From Marinomonas profundi (lineage in GTDB: Bacteria > Pseudomonadota > Gammaproteobacteria > Pseudomonadales > Marinomonadaceae): 64,000 nucleotides of DNA. The position numbers and the translations under genes were made by a program. Below the pieces are notes generated by a model, which saw only the letters and a list, made by a program, of their open reading frames with translations, made no database searches and was not told where the DNA came from. The stretch lies in the NCBI RefSeq assembly GCF_020694005.1, contig NZ_CP073013.1:1-64000 (forward strand). Reading direction: 5' to 3'. Shown here piece after piece: positions 15,681-24,138 of the stretch. The number at the start of each line of letters is the position of its first letter. The stretch's first letter is position 1.

Positions 15681-17048
15681 ATGAACACAGCACAGCAGCA
15701 ATACAAGATGAAAGGCATGCTTATTACCGAGTACGAGCTGGAGGTTCCGTTGGATTGGCGTCCCTCTAACAAGAGCTCTAACAAAAATGTCGATAACAAC
15801 CCTGACAACAGCCCAATGATTACCCTGTTTGCTCGGGAGGTAGTGGATGTAAATCGCGCCGATGACGAATTACCTTTGTTGCTGTTTTTGCAAGGTGGCC
15901 CTGGTGGCAAATCCCCTCGCCCAATGCCAGGTTCGCCGTCTTGGATGGTGGAGGCCTTAAAAACCCATCGTGTTATTTTGATCGATCAGCGTGGCACGGG
16001 GCGCAGCAGTCGTATTGACACGAATTTGATCAGCCAATTGTCGGCGGAAGAAGGCCGTGATTATCTACTTAAATTCCGCGCTGACAGCATAGTGGCCGAC
16101 TGCGAACACTTACGTAAAACAGTCTATGGCGGCCGTTTATTTGAAACCTTGGGACAAAGCTATGGGGGTTTTATCACCCTAGCTTATTTATCCCAAGCGC
16201 CAGAAGGCTTAGCCGCGTGTTATATAACGGGGGGATTAGCGGGGCTGGAGGAATCTACACAAGAGGTTTATCAATTAACTTATCAACGGGTGATCGAAAA
16301 AAACCAAGACTATTATGCGCGTTATCCAGAAGACGCCAAGGTCATGGCGAAGATTACACAATGTCTGACTAACGACACGGTACTTTTGCCTGATGGCGAT
16401 CAACTGACGCTAGAACGCTTTCAAAGCATCGGCATTTTATTAGGCATGGGGCCCGGTATCGATCAAATCCATTGGCTGATCGATGAAGCCTTTGCGGGCA
16501 GCGATAAAACGCGTCTTAGCGATGTATTTTTAGAGCAAGTGATGAACCTCACCAGCTACCACGAAGGCCCGCTGTTTGCGGTGATTCATGAGAGCATTTA
16601 TGGTCGACCTAACGAAAGCACCCGCTGGGCGGCACAGCAAGGCCGTAGACAGTTTAGTGAATTCGATGCTGAGCATTCACCCTTAATGTTAACTGGTGAA
16701 ATGATCTATCCATGGATGTTCGAACAGATTAGTTCGCTACGCCCTTTTGCTGATGCGGCAAATGCTCTGGCAGATTATCAAGATTACACGCCACTTTACG
16801 ATCTTACTAGGTTGGCCGAGAACAAGGTGCCTGTCGTCGCGGCCGTCTATTACAACGACATGTATGTACCGCGAGAGTTGTCACTTAAAACTGCGAATCA
16901 AGTCGCTAATACTCAAGTCTGGATTACCAATAGCTACGAACACGACGGCGTTCGTCAATCGTCAGAGGTATTCAACACACTAAGGGCGTTATTGTTGGAT
17001 CAAGGTGGCCCGTTAAAAAACACAGCAAACGCTTTGCTCAAACCATAA
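15681..17048 (+). CDS. S33-family alpha/beta hydrolase (proline iminopeptidase-like)
   Basis: A 455-residue cytosolic hydrolase. The oxyanion motif is FLQGGPGGKSPRP (about residues 74-86). The family stretch LIDQRGTGRSSRI and the nucleophile elbow GQSYGG follow, with the catalytic serine near residue 161. The catalytic histidine is probably in SYEHDGVR near 420. It resembles proline iminopeptidases that release N-terminal proline. It stands alone, pointing into the ars operon promoter region, with no strong terminator other than the palindrome at 17071-17108. Confidence 0.82.
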   Translation: MNTAQQQYKMKGMLITEYELEVPLDWRPSNKSSNKNVDNNPDNSPMITLFAREVVDVNRADDELPLLLFLQGGPGGKSPRPMPGSPSWMVEALKTHRVILIDQRGTGRSSRIDTNLISQLSAEEGRDYLLKFRADSIVADCEHLRKTVYGGRLFETLGQSYGGFITLAYLSQAPEGLAACYITGGLAGLEESTQEVYQLTYQRVIEKNQDYYARYPEDAKVMAKITQCLTNDTVLLPDGDQLTLERFQSIGILLGMGPGIDQIHWLIDEAFAGSDKTRLSDVFLEQVMNLTSYHEGPLFAVIHESIYGRPNESTRWAAQQGRRQFSEFDAEHSPLMLTGEMIYPWMFEQISSLRPFADAANALADYQDYTPLYDLTRLAENKVPVVAAVYYNDMYVPRELSLKTANQVANTQVWITNSYEHDGVRQSSEVFNTLRALLLDQGGPLKNTANALLKP

Positions 17049-17067
17049 AAGATCTCTAAAAATAGTG

Positions 17068-17108
17068 TTGAATATATGGATAATCAAATATATGATTATC
17101 CATATATT
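17068..17108 (+). promoter_or_regulatory. Palindromic promoter/operator of the ars operon
   Basis: A perfect 16-base inverted repeat: arms 17071-17086 and 17093-17108, 6-base spacer, right arm core TGATTATCCATATAT. It overlaps TTGAAT (17068-17073), 17 bases, then TATGAT (17091-17096), a near-consensus sigma70 promoter. Transcription would begin near 17103, just before arsH. ArsR-type repressors bind such long dyads across the promoter, so this is the likely arsenite-responsive operator. No arsR gene is in the window. Confidence 0.65.
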
Positions 17109-17130
17109 TTAATCATTGGCTGAATTCTTA

Positions 17131-17853
17131 ATGACGCAAAAAAACCATAACGACATGAACCAAATGGACTTTACACAGTTGGAAACACCAGACTTCCAAC
17201 GTTTTGTCACCACGCCCTCTGCACATAAACCCCGTATTCTATTGTTATATGGCTCATTGCGAGAGCGGTCTTTTAGTCGCTTAGTGATCGAGGAATGCGC
17301 TCGCATTCTTACGCACTTTGGCGCTGAGGTTAAAATTTTCAACCCTGAGGGCTTGCCTCAAACCGACAGTAGCGATGAGAAACACCCTAAAGTGGCTGAA
17401 CTGCGCGAGCTTATGATGTGGTCTGAAGGACAAGTATGGTGCTCGCCAGAACGTCATGGCTCGATGACCAGTATTTTCAAAAGTCAGATTGATTGGGTGC
17501 CGTTGAGCATCGGCAGTGTGCGCCCTACGCAAGGAAAAACCCTCGCCGTTATGCAAGTTTGCGGCGGCTCGCAATCGTTTAACGTGGTTAATCAGCTGCG
17601 TATTCTTGGCCGTTGGATGCGCATGTTTACCATTGCCAACCAATCTTCGGTTGCCAAAGCCTTTTTGGAATTTGACGACAATAACCGGATGAAACCCTCG
17701 GCTTATTACAATCGCATTGTGGATGTGATGGAAGAGTTGATGAAATTCACGCTTCTTCTCAGAGACAACAAAGACTACCTAGTCGACCGTTATTCTGAGC
17801 GCGTTGAATCCGCCGAGCAATTAAGCCAACGCGTCAACTTATCCTCAATCTAG
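17131..17853 (+). CDS. arsH: ArsH, NADPH-dependent FMN oxidoreductase
   Basis: A flavodoxin-fold protein of about 240 residues. The FMN phosphate loop is [10 protein letters not shown] and the ArsH hallmark [10 protein letters not shown] lies mid-protein, with [10 protein letters not shown] after it. ArsH proteins oxidise trivalent organoarsenicals and reduce metals or quinones. The ATG at 17131 is used; a TTG five codons upstream and an ATG (MNQMDF) seven codons downstream are alternatives, and none has a good ribosome site. It is the first gene of an operon with arsC (8-base gap) and a second FMN reductase. Confidence 0.85.
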   Translation: MTQKNHNDMNQMDFTQLETPDFQRFVTTPSAHKPRILLLYGSLRERSFSRLVIEECARILTHFGAEVKIFNPEGLPQTDSSDEKHPKVAELRELMMWSEGQVWCSPERHGSMTSIFKSQIDWVPLSIGSVRPTQGKTLAVMQVCGGSQSFNVVNQLRILGRWMRMFTIANQSSVAKAFLEFDDNNRMKPSAYYNRIVDVMEELMKFTLLLRDNKDYLVDRYSERVESAEQLSQRVNLSSI

Positions 17854-17861
17854 GAGCGGCC

Positions 17862-18290
17862 ATGATCGTCATTCATCACAACCCAGACTGCGGTACATCT
17901 CGTAATGTGCTTGATATCATCACCGACGCAGGCTACCAGCCGATTGTCATTGATTACCAAAAAGAAGGCTGGACAAAAGCACAGCTACTGGCGCTGTTTG
18001 CCGCTGCCGATTTAACCCCCAAAACCGCGCTAAGAATCAGTAAATCGCCCGCGGAAGCGCTAGGCTTGCTAGAAGAAGGCGTGTCAGACGACGACATTCT
18101 ACAAGCTATGTTGAGTCATCCTATTTTAGTGAATCGGCCCATTGTGTGTACGAATAAAGGCGTGAAATTATGCCGCCCCAGTGAATCCGTACTGTCATTG
18201 CTCGACCAGTGGCCAGCGGGTCCCTACTACAAAGAAGACGGTGAATGCATTTTAGACGCCGATGGTAAGCGGGCGCTAAACACCAACTAA
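17862..18290 (+). CDS. arsC: Arsenate reductase, glutaredoxin-dependent
   Basis: A 142-residue ArsC of the glutaredoxin-coupled (R773) class, which reduces arsenate to arsenite. The active cysteine is C10 in NPDCGTSRN, and the arginines that bind the oxyanion are in NRPIV and the CRPSE region. The ribosome site AGGAG (in TAGGAGCGGCC) overlaps the end of arsH. No arsenite exporter (arsB or acr3) follows, so export must be encoded elsewhere. Confidence 0.9.
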   Translation: MIVIHHNPDCGTSRNVLDIITDAGYQPIVIDYQKEGWTKAQLLALFAAADLTPKTALRISKSPAEALGLLEEGVSDDDILQAMLSHPILVNRPIVCTNKGVKLCRPSESVLSLLDQWPAGPYYKEDGECILDADGKRALNTN

Positions 18291-18295
18291 ACACG

Positions 18296-18346
18296 CTAAT
18301 CTGTTGAGCGCTCTTATCTGTGGAACACTCTAATCTGTGGAACATT
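18296..18346 (+). repeat. Three tandem 17-bp repeats between arsC and the FMN reductase
   Basis: The units CTAATCTGTTGAGCGCT, CTTATCTGTGGAACACT and CTAATCTGTGGAACATT follow each other exactly (18296-18312, 18313-18329, 18330-18346). They sit between the arsC stop and the next ribosome site. Confidence 0.85.
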
Positions 18347-18366
18347 TTTAGTAAAAGGAGAGAACA

Positions 18367-19041
18367 ATGAAGGTATTAGTATTTTTAGGCAGCGTTCGAG
18401 ACAGCACACCGCCTTCGCCAGCAAGGCTTGGTGAACGTGTTGCTCTGGCTTGCGTTAAGCACCTTGAGGAACATTTTACGGATTTGACGGTTGAATTAAT
18501 CGATCCTCTAGACTGTCCATTAGACACTATTTTTAAGCCGCATTTTTCTTATCACCAAAGTAAAGTACCGGAACCTCTTGGTACGCTAGCCACTAAAATC
18601 GCCCAAGCCGATGCTTATGTGATGGTCAGCCCAGAGTACAATCACTCGATGAGCCCGGCGCTAGCGAATCTACTCAACCACTTTGGCGCGTCACTCTTTT
18701 CCTACAAACCCAGCGCCATTGTGACTTACTCTGCAGGCCAATGGGGTGGCGCACGCGCTGCCGTAAACATGCGAACCTACTTAGCAGAACTTGGCTGTTT
18801 GCCCGTGTCTGCCATGATACACATACCTAAAGCGCAAACAGTTTTTCAACAAAATGGCGACTTTATTGCAGAACAAGACAGCGAGCAATGGCAAGGCTAT
18901 TTGGGACGCACTTTCAAGCAGCTCTGGTGGTGGGCGGCCGCAACGAAACAGCAGCGTGAAACATTTGATCCACGCAAGTTGGTGGAAGATTTAAAACGCG
19001 ATCCGTCGCAGCGTAACGCACCAAACACGCCATCAAGCTGA
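18367..19041 (+). CDS. NADPH-dependent FMN reductase, flavodoxin fold
   Basis: A 224-residue protein of the NADPH-dependent FMN/quinone reductase family. The N-terminal FMN loop is FLGSVRDSTPPSPARLGERV (start of protein). The flavin-contact stretch SPEYNHSMSPALANLLNH lies near residues 92-109 and AGQWGGARAAVN near 121. It has a very strong ribosome site (AAAAGGAGAG). As the third gene of the ars operon it may help repair oxidative damage by arsenicals, but its substrate is unknown. Its 3' end overlaps the convergent membrane-protein gene by 9 bases. Confidence 0.8.
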   Translation: MKVLVFLGSVRDSTPPSPARLGERVALACVKHLEEHFTDLTVELIDPLDCPLDTIFKPHFSYHQSKVPEPLGTLATKIAQADAYVMVSPEYNHSMSPALANLLNHFGASLFSYKPSAIVTYSAGQWGGARAAVNMRTYLAELGCLPVSAMIHIPKAQTVFQQNGDFIAEQDSEQWQGYLGRTFKQLWWWAAATKQQRETFDPRKLVEDLKRDPSQRNAPNTPSS

Positions 19042-19821
19042 TGGCTCAATTCCCTTAGTCATTGACAGGCGTCGAAGTGATTTCATGCGACGCCATTGTT
19101 GGCTATTGAATTTTTTATAAAGCCACAAGCAACCGATATCAAACGCAAAATAAAACACACTGATACCACTTGGCGGATTACTGCTGGTAATGAAAGGTAC
19201 CTTGTTGAACCAAGTCTCTGGCCACACCCAGCACTGGTAATAGGTCCCCAGCAATTCCAAATACACCACCATGAAAAACATAATGAGAAAGAACAACTCA
19301 TTGCTTGGTTTCTTTCTTAAAAAATACACCACACCCAGCATACAAAGAAAGCCAAACACGTCTTTATCAAACACCAACCATAGGCTGGAATAGACAATCA
19401 TTGCCCAATACAAAACAGAAACAACACGCGTCTTGTTGCGCTGAATAATCTTCTCTTTTTGCAGATAAAACACCGCCGCGTAGACAAGACTATGGCCTAA
19501 AGGAACATAAAGCGGCACATTTTCCAGCCGATATTCATACATGCCCAACCAAATGGCAAAAACCACTTCACCAAGCAGCGCCAGCACAACGCCATACAGC
19601 ATCAGCTTTTTTAGCTTGGTAGCGACACGAGAATAGACCCAAGCAAAGCACAAGAACACCAACCCATTAGTGATCCATTGATTGTATTGAAGAAATGCAT
19701 GGTATTGAAATGAATGGTATTGAAGCTGCGCAGCCAAATCGGCACTGTCCAGAAACAGACCAAGCCAGAGCACAAGAAACACAGGTAAATAAATGGCGGT
19801 ATATTGCAGTTTTGAAATCAT
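19033..19821 (-). CDS. Polytopic membrane protein, unknown function
   Basis: About 262 residues with seven or more hydrophobic segments and a short basic C-terminal tail. Aromatic-rich loops (TYYQCWVWPETWFNK near residue 205) suggest a cofactor- or lipid-facing region, but I recognise no catalytic motif. The ATG at 19821 gives a start directly before the first membrane segment; a GTG at 19857 would add 12 residues. Near the N-terminus the imperfect repeat YHSFQYHAFLQY reflects a short DNA repeat. It lies downstream of the AraC regulator on the same strand with a 14-50 base gap, so it may belong to that operon. Confidence 0.6.
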   Translation of the reverse strand: MISKLQYTAIYLPVFLVLWLGLFLDSADLAAQLQYHSFQYHAFLQYNQWITNGLVFLCFAWVYSRVATKLKKLMLYGVVLALLGEVVFAIWLGMYEYRLENVPLYVPLGHSLVYAAVFYLQKEKIIQRNKTRVVSVLYWAMIVYSSLWLVFDKDVFGFLCMLGVVYFLRKKPSNELFFLIMFFMVVYLELLGTYYQCWVWPETWFNKVPFITSSNPPSGISVFYFAFDIGCLWLYKKFNSQQWRRMKSLRRLSMTKGIEPSA

Positions 19822-19871
19822 GTTTGAATGATAAGTAAACTTGACGATAGGCACCACTAAAAACCAACTGA

Positions 19872-20645
19872 TTAGTGCAATCCCTTATTTTTAAGATAAC
19901 GCTTTGGCGTAACACCTGCGATTAGTTGGCATTCTCGCGTCATGTGAGCTTGATCTGAAAAACCGTATTCGATAGCTAGCTCTGCCAGTCGGAAGTGACT
20001 TTGCTCTTCTTTTAAAGCCAACAAAACGGCTCGCACTCTTCTCAGCCGCTGGAAGTATTTTGGCGACATGCTCAAACGACGCTGAAACTGGCGTTCTATT
20101 TGGCGCTGACTAATAGGAAGCACATCTAACAAATCGACTCGGGAAGATTGCTGCAGCAATTCTACGGCTTTCATCACAAAATCGCAGGTATCAGTCATAC
20201 TAGAAACCCTTTGATTAAACGCCTTATCCAATAAGCCAATACGCTCTTCAATGTCCAAACAGTCTTTTAACTGCGCTAGTAAAGATTGAATAAATTCAGA
20301 CGCTAGCAATGAACCTGCATTGTCCTCTTGCTTTGCCAACTCAGTTTGAAATAAGCGCCCCATTCCAGGCTGAAAACGCACGCCGACTAAATCGGCACCG
20401 GCTGGTAAATGAATAAAATGGGCCTGCTTATTGGTTGACTGAAACACCACCGGATCATGCCAAACCTCGTTATCAACACGTATCAGCACTCCAAGATTGA
20501 ACAATATGCCACTGCCCGCATCCGCCACCAAACGACGAGTAACAGCTTGTCGATCTATTGGTACTTGTGCCGACCAAATAGCCTGCACCCACAGAGCAAG
20601 CGGCCCTTGAGGAAAGTGAATATCAAACAACAAGGGCGATGACAT
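19872..20645 (-). CDS. AraC-family transcriptional regulator
   Basis: A 257-residue regulator. The N-terminal 150 residues form a ligand-sensing domain of the DUF6597 kind. The C-terminal AraC DNA-binding domain carries two helix-turn-helix motifs (ISQRQIERQFQRRLSMSPKY and FRLAELAIEYGFSDQAHMTR, about residues 178-235). It follows the AhpD-like gene by 39 bases on the same strand. It probably controls that gene, or the membrane protein behind it. The inducer is unknown. Confidence 0.82.
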   Translation of the reverse strand: MSSPLLFDIHFPQGPLALWVQAIWSAQVPIDRQAVTRRLVADAGSGILFNLGVLIRVDNEVWHDPVVFQSTNKQAHFIHLPAGADLVGVRFQPGMGRLFQTELAKQEDNAGSLLASEFIQSLLAQLKDCLDIEERIGLLDKAFNQRVSSMTDTCDFVMKAVELLQQSSRVDLLDVLPISQRQIERQFQRRLSMSPKYFQRLRRVRAVLLALKEEQSHFRLAELAIEYGFSDQAHMTRECQLIAGVTPKRYLKNKGLH

Positions 20646-20684
20646 ATGAATCCTCTAACTTACTAGCCAGCAGAAACGGCTTGT

Positions 20685-21140
20685 TTAGCGAAAACTGCCA
20701 ACCTCAGGTTTAAAAACTTTTACAATTCGATTCCAACTAGAAATCGCATTTATCGCAATGGTTAAATAGGTTAATCCAGATTCACCAAAGCTGGCCAGCA
20801 TTGCTTCGTAATGAGCATCATCCACAGAATGACCAGCAACAAGATGCTCTGATAAAGCCAACGCCTGACGCTCTTGCTCAGAAAACAGCGGTGAATCTTG
20901 CCACGCACTCAAAGCAATCATTCGCTCGTGCGTCTCCCCCATTTCTAACGCTTGCGTGCTATGCATATCCAGACAAAAAGCACATTGATTTATCTGTGAT
21001 ACACGAAGCTTCACCAATTCCAAAATAGCCTTACTTAGAGTTGGTATCTCTTCGAATTGCTTGCCTAAAACTTGTTCTTGCTTAAATAACAGCTCGAATG
21101 CTTGTGGTGCAGTAGCATAATAGTTGATGCGTTTTAACAT
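20685..21140 (-). CDS. AhpD-like carboxymuconolactone decarboxylase family protein
   Basis: A 151-residue all-helical protein with the AhpD core. The redox pair CAFC (about residues 57-60) is followed by the conserved histidine in DMHS, as in alkylhydroperoxidase AhpD and its relatives. It likely acts as a peroxidase or thiol-dependent detoxifier. It forms a small operon with the AraC regulator. The terminal FKPEVGSFR contains no further motif. Confidence 0.8.
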   Translation of the reverse strand: MLKRINYYATAPQAFELLFKQEQVLGKQFEEIPTLSKAILELVKLRVSQINQCAFCLDMHSTQALEMGETHERMIALSAWQDSPLFSEQERQALALSEHLVAGHSVDDAHYEAMLASFGESGLTYLTIAINAISSWNRIVKVFKPEVGSFR

Positions 21141-21318
21141 AGTGAGATCTCCAATGAATAAATTTGAAGACCAATCTTAACGATAACGGGTCGGCATTAA
21201 TTGAAGAAATTCGACATTTGAAAGGAAAAAATAAAATACGCCAAATAGGTGTAAATACTCCTATTCAGCGTGTTTTACTTAATTGTTCTATAGCGCCCTA
21301 GCGCCAATACCAAAACAC

Positions 21319-22638
21319 TTATTGAACAAACTGCTCGGCCCAAAACGCCACTGGCGAGGCGATCAAAATAGTCAAGGCCACGCGTTGATACCAAACAATC
21401 AGCATTTGTTTAATGCTTAATGGAATCTCAGTCGACAGAATGCAAGGAATCGATGCAGAGAAGAAAAGGATCGATGAAATAGACACCACACCCACGACAA
21501 ATTTCACCACAAAGACGCTTTTCGCGGCGATCAATGCAGGTAAGAACATTTCCGCCAAACCGGTTGCTGATGCAGTGGCCACCATCATAGGATCAGGCAA
21601 TTGAGCGATCCAAGCGAATGGGTAAAACAAGTAACCAATCCACTCAAATACCGGCGTGTATTTCGCCAATAACAAGCCACACAAACCCACCGACATGATA
21701 GAAGGCAAAATGCTCATGGCCATTAACATGCCTTCTTTGATGTTTTGCAGAATCTTACGACCGATTGTATCGGCGTTCTTAGCCACCTCGATGCCTTCCA
21801 ATGCCGCTTGCTTGAAGCGTGAATGCTCGAATTTTTCGACTTCACGACTTTCGGCTGTATCATCCATTTTGCTCAGCGGAAAAAGTCGCACTGTAATGGC
21901 TGTCACCACAAAGGTAATCAACAAGGTTGCCCAGAAAAAGACGTTCCAAACCTCCATTAAACCCAGTGTTTTCGCCACAATCACCATGAAGGTCGCAGAC
22001 ACGGTGGAAAAACCAGTGGCAATAATCGCCGCTTCTTTGGCAGAATATTGACCCGACTTATACACTCGGTTGGTAATCAACAAGCCAATGGAATAACTGC
22101 CCACAAACGACGCCACCGCATCAATCGCAGATTTGCCCGGCGTTTTAAACAAGGGTTTCATAATCGGTTGTAACAACACACCGGCGAATTCAAGCAAACC
22201 GTAACCGATTAGGAAGGCCAGAAATACCGCACCAATCGGTACAATCAAGCCAACCGGCACAACAAGCTTGCTAAACAAGAATGGCAACATGTCTTTTTCG
22301 AGTAAAAAAGCGGGCCCGACAGAGAAAAACGCCATGACAGCGGTCACAACGCCTAGCACCTTGAAAATAGACAACACGGTTTGGGTTTTATTAGCGCGCC
22401 AGCCCCCAGAAATGAAGGGATAAGCACCACCCGCCAAAACAACCAAGATAGCGTAAACCTCAGTCATTTGAGCAAAATCACTTCTTAGCCATGACACGAT
22501 ATGATCAAGCGGAATGGTTTCTTTTCCACCGATACTAATCGGAATAAAAAAGACAAAAATACCAATACAACTATAAGCAATAAGTTTGAGAAGAGACAGT
22601 GGAGACACAACGCCAGGTTTTGGATCTGTAGCATTCAT
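21319..22638 (-). CDS. yjiH: YjiH-family membrane protein (nucleoside-recognition/Gate domain)
   Basis: About 439 residues and roughly ten membrane segments. Two Gate-like regions are seen: one around GVLLQPIMKPLFKTPGKSAI with FVGSYSIGLLITNR, the other near the C-terminus. This is the YjiH group; the transported compound is unknown. I place the start at 22638 (MNATDPKPG), where AGGAAG stands 7 bases upstream, and not at the earlier ATG at 22710, which would add a non-membrane leader with no ribosome site. The upstream region holds two TGTATATACA palindromes. Confidence 0.75.
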   Translation of the reverse strand: MNATDPKPGVVSPLSLLKLIAYSCIGIFVFFIPISIGGKETIPLDHIVSWLRSDFAQMTEVYAILVVLAGGAYPFISGGWRANKTQTVLSIFKVLGVVTAVMAFFSVGPAFLLEKDMLPFLFSKLVVPVGLIVPIGAVFLAFLIGYGLLEFAGVLLQPIMKPLFKTPGKSAIDAVASFVGSYSIGLLITNRVYKSGQYSAKEAAIIATGFSTVSATFMVIVAKTLGLMEVWNVFFWATLLITFVVTAITVRLFPLSKMDDTAESREVEKFEHSRFKQAALEGIEVAKNADTIGRKILQNIKEGMLMAMSILPSIMSVGLCGLLLAKYTPVFEWIGYLFYPFAWIAQLPDPMMVATASATGLAEMFLPALIAAKSVFVVKFVVGVVSISSILFFSASIPCILSTEIPLSIKQMLIVWYQRVALTILIASPVAFWAEQFVQ

Positions 22639-22698
22639 ATGACGACTTCCTATGAGAAGGTTATTAATCACAAGATGTAAAGCAACATACATACCAAC

Positions 22699-22897
22699 AT
22701 GTATATACATATAAAAGTCATGTAATGATGCGCTATTGTCTTGAAATTAATATCAGTTTGTTTTTATTTTTACGACCAACTCGCCGAGAATCGCACAAAA
22801 AAAGCGCGAAATAAAGCTTTATGCGCCAAAATAAAACATGAAACGTTCAATAAGATTAAGTTATCAATGATAATGTTTAAAATTAGTTGTATATACA
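22699..22897 (-). promoter_or_regulatory. Two TGTATATACA palindromes upstream of yjiH
   Basis: ATGTATATACAT (22699-22710) and TGTATATACA (22888-22897) lie in the otherwise gene-free 278 bases before the yjiH start. Paired AT-rich palindromes of this type suit a GntR-like or similar dimeric regulator, but no regulator gene is adjacent. Confidence 0.4.
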
Positions 22898-22916
22898 TAA
22901 GACAGGTTGCAAACCT

Positions 22917-24035
22917 TCACCCTATCAACCCAGCATACTTCTCAAGTAGGCGGTCTTTGCGATATTGATCAACCGATGGCGCTGCTACATTCTGCTTCGT
23001 AAGCTGCTCAATCAAATCCACTGCATGTTTCGCTTCTTGTTTTATGTTGTTTAGGTCGCTTTGATAGAGATATTGATCTCCGTTAGATGTCTGGGTAAAA
23101 AGCTCTGGGTAAACCTGTCGATTTGGCAATACAGGCACACAACCAAGCGCCACGGCTTCTAATACGGCCAGACCTTGAAACTCGTGCAAGGCGGTAGACA
23201 ACACCATGTCTGACGAGGCAAGAAAACGCAGATAATCCGCCCGACTCGGCGCAAAGCCAAATTGCGTAATACGATGTGAAAACTGCGCTTTGATCTGCGC
23301 AAATTCTTTTGGAATAGAGCGAAATTGCTCGCCAAGAATGGCAATCTCATAGTCCAGCTCGCGATGTTCTAACGCTTCCAAAATGGCCAACAACCGATCT
23401 GGCCCTTTGTCGAACTCCCAACGCGCCGACCAAACCAATTTAACTCGTTTGGATTGTGTTTTTAGATTCACGTCCTCTTCTGCCAACAGCAAAGCCTCCA
23501 CAGAAACGGGAATATCCAAAGGCACGGGCAGCACTTGGGCTTTTGCTTCTGTGTCATTTAGCCAATCTGGCGAAACATAATCCGGCAGCTTTTTTAACAA
23601 CGCCCGAGCGCCTGCAAAAAATGACGTTTTGTTAAATTGACTGTTAAAAATACAAGTATCGGCTGCTAAGGCGCTGTACAGGGTGACCATTTGCATTTCA
23701 ATCAGCCCTTGTTGCTTATCACTGGCCGGATAGGCGAATTGGTTTTCGTGGAAGTACAAAAGCCATGGCAGGTTCTGCAGGTTCGGACAAAACGCTTTCA
23801 AGCCCACCACGTCGGTCATCGAAGTGGCCAACACCAAATCATATGACTTGTCTAATATCGGCTTGAATTGCGGATCAAACGCCAAGCTCATGGCATTACC
23901 GCGAATCCGCCAAGCAAAATGCCGAGCGGGCAAAGACAAATACTCCCACTCATGCTGACCTAAACCGTCCATCAAGGTATTTGCCCAGGCTTTATGACTA
24001 CTGGCTTCGTAGGCACTGATCAATAAAATTCGCAC
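22917..24035 (-). CDS. DUF3524 glycosyltransferase, queuosine tRNA mannosyltransferase-like
   Basis: A GT4-type glycosyltransferase of about 372 residues with the DUF3524 N-terminal domain (RILLISAYEASSHKAW at the start; FHENQFAYP near residue 95). The C-terminal GT-B domain has the nucleotide-sugar motif ALHEFQGLAVLEAVALGC, with the E-x7-E pattern, near residue 285. Animal QTMAN of this family adds mannose to queuosine in tRNA-Asp; the bacterial relatives are not characterised to my knowledge. The GTG at 24035 is preferred: it starts at the conserved N-terminus and avoids overlap with the divergent hydrolase gene that an ATG at 24146 would cause. Confidence 0.7.
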   Translation of the reverse strand: MRILLISAYEASSHKAWANTLMDGLGQHEWEYLSLPARHFAWRIRGNAMSLAFDPQFKPILDKSYDLVLATSMTDVVGLKAFCPNLQNLPWLLYFHENQFAYPASDKQQGLIEMQMVTLYSALAADTCIFNSQFNKTSFFAGARALLKKLPDYVSPDWLNDTEAKAQVLPVPLDIPVSVEALLLAEEDVNLKTQSKRVKLVWSARWEFDKGPDRLLAILEALEHRELDYEIAILGEQFRSIPKEFAQIKAQFSHRITQFGFAPSRADYLRFLASSDMVLSTALHEFQGLAVLEAVALGCVPVLPNRQVYPELFTQTSNGDQYLYQSDLNNIKQEAKHAVDLIEQLTKQNVAAPSVDQYRKDRLLEKYAGLIG

Positions 24036-24138
24036 GCTTCTTTTTCTCGCTCGTCTTGTTAATTTCGCTTTTGCGGCTGGCTCATCAAGGTTGGGTCGAA
24101 TATCATGTAGGAAAGTAACGAATCCTTTGAGGAAAAAC

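Noticed and set aside
17281..17643. 120-residue ORF antisense to arsH
   Set aside because: Reverse-strand shadow of a clear gene, without a ribosome site or recognisable composition.
21141..21318. Small gene or operator between the AhpD-like and yjiH genes
   Set aside because: No ORF with a ribosome site and no strong dyad; only an A/T-rich leader.
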